Positions 44,013-53,298 of a DNA stretch of 55,004 bases are shown here, in pieces. Source of the DNA: Bacteroidales bacterium. Its GTDB lineage: Bacteria; Bacteroidota; Bacteroidia; Bacteroidales; UBA932. The stretch is from contig JAAZIA010000004.1 of assembly GCA_012510445.1 (NCBI GenBank), forward strand, positions 1-55,004. Reading direction: 5' to 3'. The translations under genes were made by a program, and so were the position numbers. Below the pieces are notes generated by a model. It was not told the origin of the DNA. It saw only the letters and a list, made by a program, of their open reading frames with translations, and did no database searches. The first letter of the stretch is position 1. Each line of letters starts with the position of its first letter.

Positions 44013-46278
44013 GCGCAAAGGCAGGTTGCTGATGGTTCTCACTGCCTGTCTTTTGTATTCTTGTACTCCCACTGTTCACAGGCAAGATAAAGAAGTAGAA
44101 AAGGCTATTGAGCGTCTGGTATCACAAATGACACTGGAGGAAAAAATTGGACAGATGAATCAGATTTCATCTTTTAACACCCCCGGGAACAGCTGGGTGG
44201 AAGATGCCGTAAAAGACGGCCGGATAGGTTCTATCCTTAACGAAGTAGACCCCGTAAGGGTAAACAACTTGCAAAAAATAGCCCTTGATTCATCAAGGCT
44301 TGGCATCCCGCTTCTTATAGGGAGGGATGTGATTCACGGTTTTAAAACCATTTTTCCCATACCCTTGGGACTGGCTGCTACTTTCAACCCCCGGCTGGTT
44401 GAAGAAGGAGCTCGTGTGGCCGCCATAGAAGCCACCTCTGCGGGAGTTCGCTGGACCTTTTCTCCCATGCTGGATATCAGCAGGGATCCCCGGTGGGGAC
44501 GGATAGCAGAAGGGTTTGGAGAAGATACGTACCTGACCTCTGTCATGGGCGTTGCCATGGTTAAGGGGTATCAGGGCCAAGACTTATCCCATCCTTCTGC
44601 CATGGCAGCCTGTGCCAAACATTTTGTGGGATACGGAGCCGCTGAAGGAGGTAGGGACTATAACAGTACGTATCTACCCGAGCGCCTTCTCAGAAATGTG
44701 TATCTGCCTCCGTTTCACGCTGCAGTTCGGGCAGGAGCTATGACCGTTATGACCTCTTTCAATGACAACGATGGAATTCCCTCAACGGGCAACCGCTGGT
44801 TGACACACAACATCCTCCGTGAAGAATGGGGGTTTTCAGGTTTTGTTGTCAGCGACTGGGCCTCTGTACATGAAATGATCACGCACGGCTTTGCAGCCCA
44901 TCCGGCAGAGGCAGCCCGACTGGCTGTACAGGCCGGAGTGGACATGGATATGATGTCCTTTGCCTATGTATCTGAAATGGAACAATTAGTAAAAGAAGGC
45001 AAAGTCTCTGAAAAAACTGTGAACAAGGCAGTTAAAAACATACTGCGTGTTAAATTTCGATTGGGCTTGTTTGAAAACCCCTACGTAAATGAAGAGCTGC
45101 ACAAAGAAACGTTTTACGCTCCGGAACACCTTGCTCTGGCAAAAGAAAGTGCTCTAGAGAGCGTTGTCTTACTGAGTAACGACGGAACCCTTCCGTTAGA
45201 TGCAGAAAAAATCAACACTTTGCTGGTAACGGGACCTATGGCAGACGATGGTTATGAGCAGCTGGGTACTTGGGTATTTGACGGAGAAGAAAATGCTTCT
45301 GTTACTCCCCTTGCAGCTATACAGGAGAAATTGGGTGAAAGTTCAGGGAGAAAACGTGTCCGTATTGTGTATGAACCCGGTCTGAAATATTCGCGCGATA
45401 ACGACAACGCAGGTATCCAACGGGCTGCTGCTGCTGCCCGTAGTGCAGATGCAATAATCGTTTTTGTTGGCGAAGAGTCCATTCTTTCCGGAGAAGCCCA
45501 TTGCTTGGCAGACCTGAACTTACAAGGCGGACAGAGCCGGTTAATACAGGCGGTAAAAGAATCCGGGAAACCTGTAATTACGGTTATAGTAGCCGGAAGG
45601 CCACTTACCATCAAAAAAGAAGCAGATCTGAGCAATGCCCTGTTATATTCCTTTCATCCGGGAACTATGGGCGGACCGGCATTAGCAGATTTGTTGTTTG
45701 GAGATGAAGTTCCCAGTGGAAAATTACCCGTTACTTTTCCGGTAACGACCGGTCAAATCCCCATTTATTACAACCACAACAGTACAGGTCGTCCCTACCA
45801 GGGGAACGAAACAAGCCTGGAAAATATACCTGTAAGGGCAGGGCAAACCTCTTTGGGCAATACCGGTTTTTACCTGGATGCAGGTGCCCAACCTTTGTTT
45901 CCGTTTGGTTACGGCTTGTCATATACAACTTTTGCCTATACAAATATACGGATTGATAAAGTCTCTTACCGGCAGCATGACACTATAACACTGAATTTTG
46001 ACCTTACCAATACAGGAAAAAGTGCAGGTACAGAAGTAGCTCAGCTTTATGTTCGTCACAAAACAGGCTCGGTTACCAGACCCATAAAAGAGTTGATCTT
46101 TTTTGAACGAATACCTCTGGAATCGGGACAAACACGTACCATAACATGGAACATGCCCATACAGAATCTGGCTTTCTGGAATCTGGAAATGAAGGAAACG
46201 GTTGAAACAGGACAAGTTGAATTGTGGATTGCCGGAGACAGTGCCAGCGGAGAATCTGTCCGGTTTGAGATAAATTAA
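43987..46278 (+). CDS. GH3-family beta-glucosidase lipoprotein
   Basis: A 763-residue GH3 enzyme of BglX type, with (beta/alpha)8 and alpha/beta sandwich domains and a C-terminal Fn3-like domain (about 670-755). The nucleophile is Asp290 in GFVVSDWAS; KHFVGYGAAEGGRDY and GFGEDTYL are present. A likely acid/base Glu lies in VGEESILSGEAH. It would release glucose from beta-glucan oligosaccharides made by the GH16 enzyme. The signal is a lipobox ending LLYSC (Cys26) behind a basic n-region. The start is uncertain: ATGs at 43975, 43987 and 44032 are in frame; the first two lie inside the GH16 gene. Confidence 0.92.
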   Translation: MYVFFKKNKRKGRLLMVLTACLLYSCTPTVHRQDKEVEKAIERLVSQMTLEEKIGQMNQISSFNTPGNSWVEDAVKDGRIGSILNEVDPVRVNNLQKIALDSSRLGIPLLIGRDVIHGFKTIFPIPLGLAATFNPRLVEEGARVAAIEATSAGVRWTFSPMLDISRDPRWGRIAEGFGEDTYLTSVMGVAMVKGYQGQDLSHPSAMAACAKHFVGYGAAEGGRDYNSTYLPERLLRNVYLPPFHAAVRAGAMTVMTSFNDNDGIPSTGNRWLTHNILREEWGFSGFVVSDWASVHEMITHGFAAHPAEAARLAVQAGVDMDMMSFAYVSEMEQLVKEGKVSEKTVNKAVKNILRVKFRLGLFENPYVNEELHKETFYAPEHLALAKESALESVVLLSNDGTLPLDAEKINTLLVTGPMADDGYEQLGTWVFDGEENASVTPLAAIQEKLGESSGRKRVRIVYEPGLKYSRDNDNAGIQRAAAAARSADAIIVFVGEESILSGEAHCLADLNLQGGQSRLIQAVKESGKPVITVIVAGRPLTIKKEADLSNALLYSFHPGTMGGPALADLLFGDEVPSGKLPVTFPVTTGQIPIYYNHNSTGRPYQGNETSLENIPVRAGQTSLGNTGFYLDAGAQPLFPFGYGLSYTTFAYTNIRIDKVSYRQHDTITLNFDLTNTGKSAGTEVAQLYVRHKTGSVTRPIKELIFFERIPLESGQTRTITWNMPIQNLAFWNLEMKETVETGQVELWIAGDSASGESVRFEIN

Positions 46279-46300
46279 GCGCAACCACTTCATTTTTTCC

Positions 46301-46308
46301 TATATTTG
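46301..46308 (+). promoter_or_regulatory. -7 box 5 nt before the BASS transporter start
   Basis: TATATTTG matches TAnnTTTG fully and ends 5 nt before the ATG at 46314. As with the DUF819 gene, the transcript would start at or beside the start codon. Confidence 0.5.
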
Positions 46309-46313
46309 TTTTC

Positions 46314-47273
46314 ATGTACGAACAACTACTCAATTTGGATCCCATCCGGTTGAATTTTTCGGCCGGCGGGATGAGGGCCATCAATTTTGTTTTGGCGTTA
46401 GTCATGTTTGGTGTAGCACTGGGTATCAAACCCAGAGAATTCAAAAACGTATTTATCAAACCTAAATCGGCTATTCTGGGATTGATTTGCCAGCTGATAT
46501 TGTTACCGGCCATGACTTTTTTGCTCATCCTGGCATTCAACAACCACATCACCCCCATGGTAGCCATGGGCATGATCCTGGTGGCCGCCTGCCCCGGAGG
46601 AAACATATCTAACTTTATGTCGTCGCTGTCAAAAGCCAACACAGAATTGTCGGTTACGCTTACGGCCATTACCACCTCTTCGGCTACTTTTATGACCCCG
46701 TTTAATTTTGCTTTCTGGGGAGGACTTTACACACGGTATCTGAGTACCAGAGCAGGGGATGTGTTGCAACCCTTACACATTGATCTATGGCAAACTTTTG
46801 AAACCGTATTTATCTTGTTGGGTATTCCACTCATTTTGGGGATGCTGTTCGTACGTTTCTTTCCTGTGGCTGCAGAAAAAATGAAGAAACCCATGCAGTA
46901 CTTTTCCCTGATCTTCTTCATGATCATGGTAGTGCTGGCTTTCAGCAACAATTTTGATATTTTTATCAAATATATTTTTTACATCCTTTTCATTGTCTTT
47001 ATCCATAATGCGTTGGCACTTGGTATAGGATACGGTACCGGTACACTGTTTCGTATTCCCAGAAAAGACAGACGCACCATTACCATAGAGACAGGCATTC
47101 AGAACTCGGGACTGGGTCTTGTGCTGTTGTTTAATCCCAAAATCTTCCCACCCGATTTAGCATACGGGGGTATGTTGTTCATTACCGCCTGGTGGGGCAT
47201 CTGGCATATTCTGTCCGGTCTGGGGGTTTCGTTTGTGTTTAAATGGAGTGACAAAAGACGTAATGAAGCGTAA
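46314..47273 (+). CDS. Bile acid:sodium symporter (BASS)-family transporter
   Basis: A 319-residue inner-membrane protein with nine to ten predicted transmembrane segments. The BASS core is visible in GMILVAACPGGNISNFMSSLSKANTELS (about 83-110), with the glycine-rich first crossover and following ITTSSATFMTPF, and in the second half TIETGIQNSGLGLVLLF. Members move bile acids, organic anions or small carboxylates with sodium; the substrate here is unknown. The stop codon overlaps the next gene by 11 bp. Confidence 0.9.
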   Translation: MYEQLLNLDPIRLNFSAGGMRAINFVLALVMFGVALGIKPREFKNVFIKPKSAILGLICQLILLPAMTFLLILAFNNHITPMVAMGMILVAACPGGNISNFMSSLSKANTELSVTLTAITTSSATFMTPFNFAFWGGLYTRYLSTRAGDVLQPLHIDLWQTFETVFILLGIPLILGMLFVRFFPVAAEKMKKPMQYFSLIFFMIMVVLAFSNNFDIFIKYIFYILFIVFIHNALALGIGYGTGTLFRIPRKDRRTITIETGIQNSGLGLVLLFNPKIFPPDLAYGGMLFITAWWGIWHILSGLGVSFVFKWSDKRRNEA

Positions 47274-48672
47274 ACGACGTATTTACGAATGGCATTGGGC
47301 TTATTCCTTCTTTAAGCCTTATGTTATTTTTATGTACAGGCTTTCCTATGGCAGGCGGGAGTACCATGGCTTAGAGAAAATACCTGTAAATCAGCCCATC
47401 ATTTACGCACCTAACCACACAAGCGCTCTTATGGATGCTATGTCTGTACTGGATATAGATACGAGCGCCAAAGTCTTTGTAGCCCGGGCAGACATGTTCA
47501 AAAACCCGCTCTTTGCCAAAATCTTGTTCTTTCTGCGCATCATGCCCATCCACCGCATTCGTGACGGGCGCAGTTCGCTGAAAAACAACGAAGAAATCAT
47601 CCAAGAGTCTGTAGAAGTACTCCGGAACAACGTTCCCTTTGTCATCGCCCCGGAAGGTACCCATCGGCCCATGCACAATTTGCTGCCCCTGGGCAAAGGC
47701 ATTTTCCGCATCGCCCTGCTGGCCAACGAAGAACTCAACAAGCCGCAGCAAGGCTCCATCACCACACAACACAGCCCCGGAGCGCCGGAAGACCTTGGCC
47801 AGTCCGTTACCACATTTGCACAACCCGGTTCCGGCTCGGTACATCACGTTTACATTATACCCGTTGGGCTGGAGTACGGACATTTTTTCCGCTACCGTAC
47901 GTCGCTGCTCTGCCAGATTGGTGACCCCATCAACGTTACGCAACACGTAATCGATAACCCGGATAAAGAACACCCCGTCCTGATGAACGAACTAAAGGAG
48001 TTGCTTCAGGACAGCTTAAAAAAATTGATTCTCTATATCCCGGACGACGACGACTACACAGCCACCTGGGAACTGTGCGGACTTTCTGCCCACCACAGAA
48101 TCAAGCAAATGGGGTTGCAAAAACGTTCCTTGAAAGACCGTCTGCAAGCCAACCGACAAACCGTACAATTGGTCTTGGAGAAAAAAGAGACAGCTCCTGA
48201 AGAAAGCAAGCGCATGTTGGAAGAAATAGCTCGGTTTGCCCAAAAACGCCGGCAAAAACGCATCAGCATGACATCGGTAGCCAATCCGGCTCCGCTTGTA
48301 GCCCTCCTCACCCGTATTCCACTGCTCATTCTACTGTTCCCCTACTTTGTAGCTTGTACCGTTCCGGCTCTGCCCACCTTGTTTCTCACTTGGTTTATTT
48401 GTTCCAAAATGGAAGACAGAGCCTTCCACAATTCCGTACGCTATATCATCACCATGGTGCTGTGGACCCTTACCGTGATCATAGCCATCCCGCTATTGTT
48501 CATTCTGCTGCCCTGGCCCTTAAGCCTGCTGCTGTTGCTCCTCGGCCTACCGGCCCCCTTCTTCTTCTACCAGTACAACAAATGGTTCCGCATAGCCCGC
48601 TCCAACATCAGCTGGCTCCTGTCCCGTGACCTGCGGCAAGACAAAAAAAGATTTGTGAATTGGATCGCGTGA
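47263..48672 (+). CDS. Lysophospholipid/glycerol-phosphate acyltransferase (PlsC fold)
   Basis: A 469-residue membrane-associated acyltransferase. The PlsC domain (about 35-240) has the catalytic block NHTSALMDA, a His-x5-Asp form seen in a large Bacteroidota subgroup, and the second block APEGTHRP corresponding to EGTR. The C-terminal part has two hydrophobic regions (about 350-380 and 395-425) that anchor it. It probably acylates lysophosphatidic acid or glycerol-3-phosphate in phospholipid synthesis. The frame extends to 47233, but ATG at 47263 (MKRKRRIYEWHW) is preferred. Its stop lies 2 bp from that of the convergent MBL gene. Confidence 0.87.
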   Translation: MKRKRRIYEWHWAYSFFKPYVIFMYRLSYGRREYHGLEKIPVNQPIIYAPNHTSALMDAMSVLDIDTSAKVFVARADMFKNPLFAKILFFLRIMPIHRIRDGRSSLKNNEEIIQESVEVLRNNVPFVIAPEGTHRPMHNLLPLGKGIFRIALLANEELNKPQQGSITTQHSPGAPEDLGQSVTTFAQPGSGSVHHVYIIPVGLEYGHFFRYRTSLLCQIGDPINVTQHVIDNPDKEHPVLMNELKELLQDSLKKLILYIPDDDDYTATWELCGLSAHHRIKQMGLQKRSLKDRLQANRQTVQLVLEKKETAPEESKRMLEEIARFAQKRRQKRISMTSVANPAPLVALLTRIPLLILLFPYFVACTVPALPTLFLTWFICSKMEDRAFHNSVRYIITMVLWTLTVIIAIPLLFILLPWPLSLLLLLLGLPAPFFFYQYNKWFRIARSNISWLLSRDLRQDKKRFVNWIA

Positions 48673-48674
48673 AA

Positions 48675-49472
48675 TTACAGATTTACCACCAACCCGTCAT
48701 AAGCCGGTGCTACGCCCAACGGCAGCTCCTTGCAGAACTCTTGATACGGCCCCAGTCGGTGTGACATATGCGTCAAATAAATTTGCCGGGCTCCCGTTCT
48801 TCGCCCCACTTGAATGGCATCGTCCAACGCAAAATGCGACCGGTGCGGCGTCTTCATAACCGTACTTACCACAAACACTTCTACCCCGGTGAACTTATCC
48901 AATTCGCTGTCATCTATGTAATTGGCATCTGTCAAATAGCCGAACGGCCCCACCCGAAATCCATACACAGGCAACTTGTTATGATATGCCCGTACGGGTA
49001 TAATAGGCAAACCACCAATGGCAAACTCCCGGTTCTCTATCGTATGCAACGTCATTTTAGGAAGACCCGGTAGGTATTCATTAATAAAGGCGTAACTGAA
49101 GATTTTCTGAACATTGTCCAGCACCCGCTGCTCCCCATATACAGGAACTGGCTTTTTCGTCAAAAAATTAAGTGCCCGCACATCATCCAATCCCGCCACA
49201 TGATCCCAATGCTCGTGCGTTAGCAGAATCCCATCCAACACCGCCACCTTCTCCTGCAACATCTGCTGCCGAAAATCCGGCCCGGCATCAATCAGGATTT
49301 TCAAATTTTCCGAGGTACTTCCCAAGCCGCTTTTTGGAATTGCTTCCACCAATACCGAGGAACGCAACCGCTTATCTCTCTTATCTTCCGACGTGCAAAT
49401 GGCGCATTGGCAACCAATCAGGGGCACACCTGTAGACGTTCCGGTACCTAAGAAAGTAATCCTGTATTGCAT
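48675..49472 (-). CDS. PhnP-like metallo-beta-lactamase-fold hydrolase
   Basis: A 265-residue MBL-fold protein with the metal motif THEHWDHVAGLDD (about 85-97), a further conserved Asp/His set in SYLTDANY-like and HRSHFALDD segments, and C-terminal LTHMSHRLG. The start TFLGTGTSTGVPLIGCQCAICTSEDKRDKR has a Cys-rich loop as in PhnP phosphodiesterases and related zinc-dependent hydrolases. It probably hydrolyses a phosphodiester. A -7-like box lies only 4 nt upstream. It is convergent with the acyltransferase gene, leaving 2 bp between stops. Confidence 0.85.
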   Translation of the reverse strand: MQYRITFLGTGTSTGVPLIGCQCAICTSEDKRDKRLRSSVLVEAIPKSGLGSTSENLKILIDAGPDFRQQMLQEKVAVLDGILLTHEHWDHVAGLDDVRALNFLTKKPVPVYGEQRVLDNVQKIFSYAFINEYLPGLPKMTLHTIENREFAIGGLPIIPVRAYHNKLPVYGFRVGPFGYLTDANYIDDSELDKFTGVEVFVVSTVMKTPHRSHFALDDAIQVGRRTGARQIYLTHMSHRLGPYQEFCKELPLGVAPAYDGLVVNL

Positions 49473-49476
49473 CTTA

Positions 49477-49484
49477 CAAATGTA
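49477..49484 (-). promoter_or_regulatory. -7 box 4 nt before the MBL gene start
   Basis: The minus strand reads TACATTTG, ending 4 nt before the ATG at 49472. A TTTG lies 22 nt upstream of the box, close to the normal spacing. It is also part of a 5-bp palindrome (CTTAC and GTAAG). Confidence 0.5.
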
Positions 49485-49524
49485 AGCAATATTCGGCTTG
49501 GATGTTCAAATTGGTGCTTCGCAG

Positions 49525-49550
49525 TTTGTAAAAAAAGGGTGATTTACAAA
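49525..49550. repeat. 8-bp inverted repeat
   Basis: TTTGTAAA and TTTACAAA are perfect inverted repeats with a 10-bp spacer. It lies 53 bp upstream of the MBL start and could be an operator, or simply A/T-rich chance symmetry. Confidence 0.4.
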
Positions 49551-49643
49551 TATGGAATCCAATTCCACTTTTGTAATAGTATATCTACAGCACAGAGTCT
49601 ACCACAAAAAGCATCAATGAAACACAGCAAAAAACATCAATGA

Positions 49644-49762
49644 AGTGCGCCAGATCAGATCTAGTACGCCAAATGTTTTTCCACAGAATACAATTTGCAG
49701 ACATTCAGCGCATTAACTTTTCACCGTGCAAAAGTGGCGCACTTGATCAGAGATGGCGCACC
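49644..49762. repeat. 119-bp inverted pair of GTGCGCCA modules
   Basis: The left arm (49644-49671) contains AGTGCGCCA and AGTACGCCA, 19 bp apart; the right arm (49735-49762) contains TGGCGCACT and TGGCGCACC, also 19 bp apart, in reverse orientation. The two 28-bp arms match as reverse complements at 22 of 28 positions, with a 63-bp loop. Both arms have GATC in the same place. The arrangement of paired motifs at two helical turns suggests a protein-binding array or a small palindromic element. Confidence 0.6.
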
Positions 49763-50119
49763 AGAACACCGGGCAATCCCCAACCTTCTAAAAATGCAAT
49801 CAGCTGACTCTCAGCAATCAAGCCCCTACGCTTGGGGAAAAACCAGTCAATCTTTCCCCATTCCCCATCCATTTTAACGGAAAAGCGGAGCGGGAAAAAG
49901 AGAAAATAGGGCACGAAAAAGCAGAAAAGCCACATTGTAGCAAAAAAAGCACCGCAAACGTGAATACTGGTATCCAATCACTTACAAGAACTCGGCCACC
50001 CAAAAACACAGCACATCTACACCTGCTCAAATAGCATCGTCCATAAACCCTCGGCATTTCTTTGGCACGCTTTTGGGGCTATTATTATACTCGTCATCAA
50101 TAAAAAAAGACATTTGCTT

Positions 50120-51076
50120 ATGAAAATTATTGGAACGGGAAGTGCATTACCTTCATTAGCAGTCACTAACGACATGCTATCTGTGTTCCTGGATACGAGC
50201 GACGAGTGGATCCGCACCCGTACAGGTATTGTGGAACGGAGGATCATTTCTGACGAAAATTTGAAAGACCTGGCTATAGAAGCTTCACAAAAGGCTTTAC
50301 AAGAAGCCGGAATAGACGGTGCAGAGTTAGATTATATCATTTGCTCCAACGTAGTCAACTATTACGTAACCCCTTCTTTAAGTTGTTTGATTGCCGGTGC
50401 CGTCAACGCCTCCTGCGCCTGCACAGACTTAAATGCTGCCTGCAGCGGTTTTATATACGGGCTGGATATGGCACAGACTTACATAGAAACAGGCAAAGCC
50501 AAAAACATCCTGGTTGTTTGTGCAGAAGAGCCAACACGCATGTGCAGCTGGAAAGACAGAAACACGGCCGTGCTTTTTGGCGATGGAGCCGCCGCTGCCG
50601 TAGTCACCCAAGGAGAAAGTTTCAAGGCTTCTATGCTCACGGCCAAACACAGACCGGAGATCTTGTACTACCAACGTCCGTTGGAGGAATGCCCCTTTGT
50701 AAAAACAACGCAACGAGGGGTGCCTATGCACATGAACGGCAAAGAAGTTTTCAAGATGGCCGTGACCGCCTCTTTGGAGGGCATCCGTTACGTCCTGGAC
50801 AAAACGGGCCTGAGTGCTGACCAGGTGGACCATTACATCTGTCACCAAGCTAACATGCGCATCCTGGAAGCCATCCGCACGCATTTGCAGCAACCCAAAG
50901 AGAAGTTTCCCCACAACATAGAGCGCTTGGGGAACACCTCTTCTGCCACCATCCCTATCTTACTGGATGAATTGAACAAAGACGGAAAATTAAAGCCGGG
51001 AGACACCGTTATATTAAGTGGTTTTGGTGCCGGCTTCACGGCAGGCACTTGCTTGTTTACCTGGGTTTTGGAGTAA
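50120..51076 (+). CDS. fabH: Beta-ketoacyl-ACP synthase III
   Basis: A 318-residue condensing enzyme that starts fatty acid synthesis from acetyl-CoA (or another acyl-CoA) and malonyl-ACP. The triad is Cys108 (LNAACSGF), His242 (YICHQANMR) and Asn272 (GNTSSATIP). GFGAGFTAGT near the C-terminus is typical. Some features, such as the RHRPE-containing middle segment, differ from standard FabH, so a specialised acyl-CoA substrate is possible. ATG at 50120 is preferred to the TTG six bases upstream. First gene of the fabH-fabK-fabF-fabZ run, 37 bp before fabK. Confidence 0.93.
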   Translation: MKIIGTGSALPSLAVTNDMLSVFLDTSDEWIRTRTGIVERRIISDENLKDLAIEASQKALQEAGIDGAELDYIICSNVVNYYVTPSLSCLIAGAVNASCACTDLNAACSGFIYGLDMAQTYIETGKAKNILVVCAEEPTRMCSWKDRNTAVLFGDGAAAAVVTQGESFKASMLTAKHRPEILYYQRPLEECPFVKTTQRGVPMHMNGKEVFKMAVTASLEGIRYVLDKTGLSADQVDHYICHQANMRILEAIRTHLQQPKEKFPHNIERLGNTSSATIPILLDELNKDGKLKPGDTVILSGFGAGFTAGTCLFTWVLE

Positions 51077-51113
51077 TTATTAATTTTTAGAAACTGTTTT
51101 AACCTTTACATAC

Positions 51114-52049
51114 ATGAGAAAATTTAACAGCAGAATTTGTGACCTTCTAAGCATTACTTACCCTATTTTTCAAGGAGGTATGGCGTGGGTATCGGACCCT
51201 GTGCTGGCCGCAGCCGTATCTAATGCAGGTGGATTGGGCATTCTTTCTGCCATGAGTGCAGACGCAGCGTTTATAACATCAGAAATAGCAAAAATCAGAA
51301 CATTAACAGATAAGCCTTTTGGAGTAAATATTATGCTTATGAGCCCTTTTGCAGACCAAGTGGCACAAGCTGTCATAGAAGAGCAAGTTCCTGTTGTCAC
51401 TACAGGAGCAGGTATGCCCGGGAAGTATATGGAATCGTGGAACAAGGCAGGACTTACCATCATTCCCGTAGTGGCTTCTGTTGCTTTTGCCAGAAGGCTT
51501 GAAAGAATGGGGGCTGCCGCTGTTATTGCAGAAGGAGCCGAGGCCGGTGGCCATGTGGGAGATTTAAACACCATGGCTCTGGTGCCTCAGGTATGCGATG
51601 CTGTTTCCATACCGGTTATTGCCGCCGGTGGAATAGCAGACGGCCGAGGCATGGCAGCTGCCTTTATGCTGGGAGCCGAGGGAGTACAATGCGGAACTTG
51701 TTTTCTGGCAGCAGAAGAATGTCGGGTACATCAAGCGTACAAAGAAAAAATTGTAAACGCAGGCGATACAGACACCATAGTAACGGGCAAAAAGCTGGGA
51801 CATCCTGTACGGGCCCTCAAAACACCGTTTACACGCAAATTTGCACAAATGGAAAACAACCCCGACATGACCCAGGAAGACGCCGATAATTTTGGAACCG
51901 GAGCGTTGCGAAGAGCCGTTCTGGAAGGCGACGGACCCATGGGCTGCTATATGGCCGGACAAAGTGCCGGACTTGTAAAAAAAATCCAACCGGCTAGTGC
52001 CATCATTCAAGAAATGGCAGAACAAGCTGCCCAATTATTACAAATATAA
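51114..52049 (+). CDS. fabK: FMN-dependent enoyl-ACP reductase II
   Basis: A 311-residue FabK/nitronate monooxygenase-fold flavoprotein. It begins YPIFQGGMAWVSDPVLAAAVSNAGGLGIL, with the FMN-contacting QGGM and NAGGLG, and continues with EGAEAGGHVG (about 141-150) and IPVIAAGGIADGRG (about 168-181). Its place between fabH and fabF supports enoyl-ACP reduction rather than nitroalkane oxidation. It would provide the last step of each elongation cycle, in place of FabI. The stop overlaps an upstream ATG of fabF. Confidence 0.92.
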   Translation: MRKFNSRICDLLSITYPIFQGGMAWVSDPVLAAAVSNAGGLGILSAMSADAAFITSEIAKIRTLTDKPFGVNIMLMSPFADQVAQAVIEEQVPVVTTGAGMPGKYMESWNKAGLTIIPVVASVAFARRLERMGAAAVIAEGAEAGGHVGDLNTMALVPQVCDAVSIPVIAAGGIADGRGMAAAFMLGAEGVQCGTCFLAAEECRVHQAYKEKIVNAGDTDTIVTGKKLGHPVRALKTPFTRKFAQMENNPDMTQEDADNFGTGALRRAVLEGDGPMGCYMAGQSAGLVKKIQPASAIIQEMAEQAAQLLQI

Positions 52050-52060
52050 TGCATCCGACT

Positions 52061-53293
52061 ATGAGAAGAGTGGTAATTACCGGAATGGGAGTGATTTCCC
52101 CCGTGGGAAACAACATTGCTGAACTTTGGGCCCGGTTGAAAGCAGGTTTTTGCGGCATTGACGTAATTCGTTCCTTCGATACGCAAGATCTTTCTGTGAA
52201 AGTAGCTGCAGAAATCAAAGATTTTGAGCCAGCTCTCTACGGTATAGATGCCCCTACGGCCCGTAAAGCAGACCTTTTTACGTTGTATGCATTAGCTGCC
52301 TCTGCTCAGGCCATGGAAGAAAGCAAACTTGGCGTTGAGCCGGAACGTCTGGGAGTCTATATTGGTTCCGGCATTGGTGGCATCCACACTTTCATTGCCG
52401 AGTGCAAAAAGTATCAGGATCAGGGTCCCAACCGTGTCTCGCCTTTGTTTATACCCACCATGATTGCCAACATCGCATCGGGGAACGTGGCTATTGCACA
52501 CAATGCACAAGGTCCCTGCCTGCCTATTGTGACCGCCTGTGCCACCTCTACCCATGCCATTGGAGAAGCCTTTCTGGCCATCCGCCACGGTTATGCAGAC
52601 GCCATCATTGCCGGAGGTGCCGAGGCGGCCATCACTCCGCTGGCCGTAGGCGGGTTTAACAATAGCCGCGCCCTGTCCCGCTCACCAGATCCTTTGCGGG
52701 CTTCCATCCCTTTTGATATTCAAAGACAAGGGTTTGTTATGGGAGAAGGAGCAGGGATTGTAGTGCTGGAAGAATACGAACGAGCCGTAAAAAGGGGAGC
52801 CCACATACATGCAGAGTTGACCGGCTACGGCAACACGTGTGATGCTTTTCATTATACCGCACCCAAACCGGACGGCTCGGCTGCGTCCAGGGCCATGAAG
52901 CTGGCCCTGGATGCCTCGGCTTTTCAAAAAAATGACTGTCTGTACATCAATGCACACGGTACCGGTACACCGCTGAACGATCCCACAGAAACAGCCGCCA
53001 TCAAAATGGCATTGGGAGACGAGACAGCACATCGGGTACTTGTAAGCTCAACCAAATCTATGACCGGTCATATGTTAGGAGCCGCCGGAGCCATAGAAAT
53101 CATAGCTACAGCCCTGGCCTTACAAGACGGCATAGTACCTCCTACCATAGGTTTGGAAGAACCGGATCCTTTGTGCGATCTGGATTATGTGCCCAACGTA
53201 GCACGTCCGGCCAACCTCACCATTGGCCTTTCCAACTCGTTGGGTTTTGGAGGCCATAACGCCAGTGTGGCCTTAAGAACTTATAGTAAATAA
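52061..53293 (+). CDS. fabF: Beta-ketoacyl-ACP synthase II
   Basis: A 410-residue elongating condensing enzyme with the Cys-His-His set: Cys160 (TACATSTHA), His299 (NAHGTGTPLND) and His337 (STKSMTGHMLGAAGA). The start RRVVITGMGVISPVG is standard. The open frame starts at 52049, overlapping the fabK stop, and adds four residues; ATG at 52061 matches the family start. It lies 5 bp before fabZ. Confidence 0.95.
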   Translation: MRRVVITGMGVISPVGNNIAELWARLKAGFCGIDVIRSFDTQDLSVKVAAEIKDFEPALYGIDAPTARKADLFTLYALAASAQAMEESKLGVEPERLGVYIGSGIGGIHTFIAECKKYQDQGPNRVSPLFIPTMIANIASGNVAIAHNAQGPCLPIVTACATSTHAIGEAFLAIRHGYADAIIAGGAEAAITPLAVGGFNNSRALSRSPDPLRASIPFDIQRQGFVMGEGAGIVVLEEYERAVKRGAHIHAELTGYGNTCDAFHYTAPKPDGSAASRAMKLALDASAFQKNDCLYINAHGTGTPLNDPTETAAIKMALGDETAHRVLVSSTKSMTGHMLGAAGAIEIIATALALQDGIVPPTIGLEEPDPLCDLDYVPNVARPANLTIGLSNSLGFGGHNASVALRTYSK

Positions 53294-53298
53294 TCGAC

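Larger units (their letters stand above)
49473..50119. other. Gene-poor 647-bp gap between the MBL gene and fabH
   Basis: No convincing coding region is seen on either strand; two minus-strand ORFs of 76 and 79 codons (49747-49977, 49818-50057) have low-complexity translations and no family features. The gap holds the MBL promoter, two inverted repeats (49525-49550 and 49644-49762), a pair of CATCAATGAA direct repeats near 49612 and 49634, and presumably the fabH promoter near its right end (weak TATACTCG box near 50086). Confidence 0.5.

Noticed and set aside
49824-49845. Hairpin CCCC/GGGG as a terminator
   Set aside because: Only a 4-bp stem, with A residues rather than T residues after it on the plus strand and no T-run on the minus strand.
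49747-50057. Two overlapping minus-strand ORFs (76 and 79 codons) in the gap before fabH
   Set aside because: They overlap in different frames, have low-complexity translations, and the flanking DNA lacks promoter boxes; neither can be supported as a gene.
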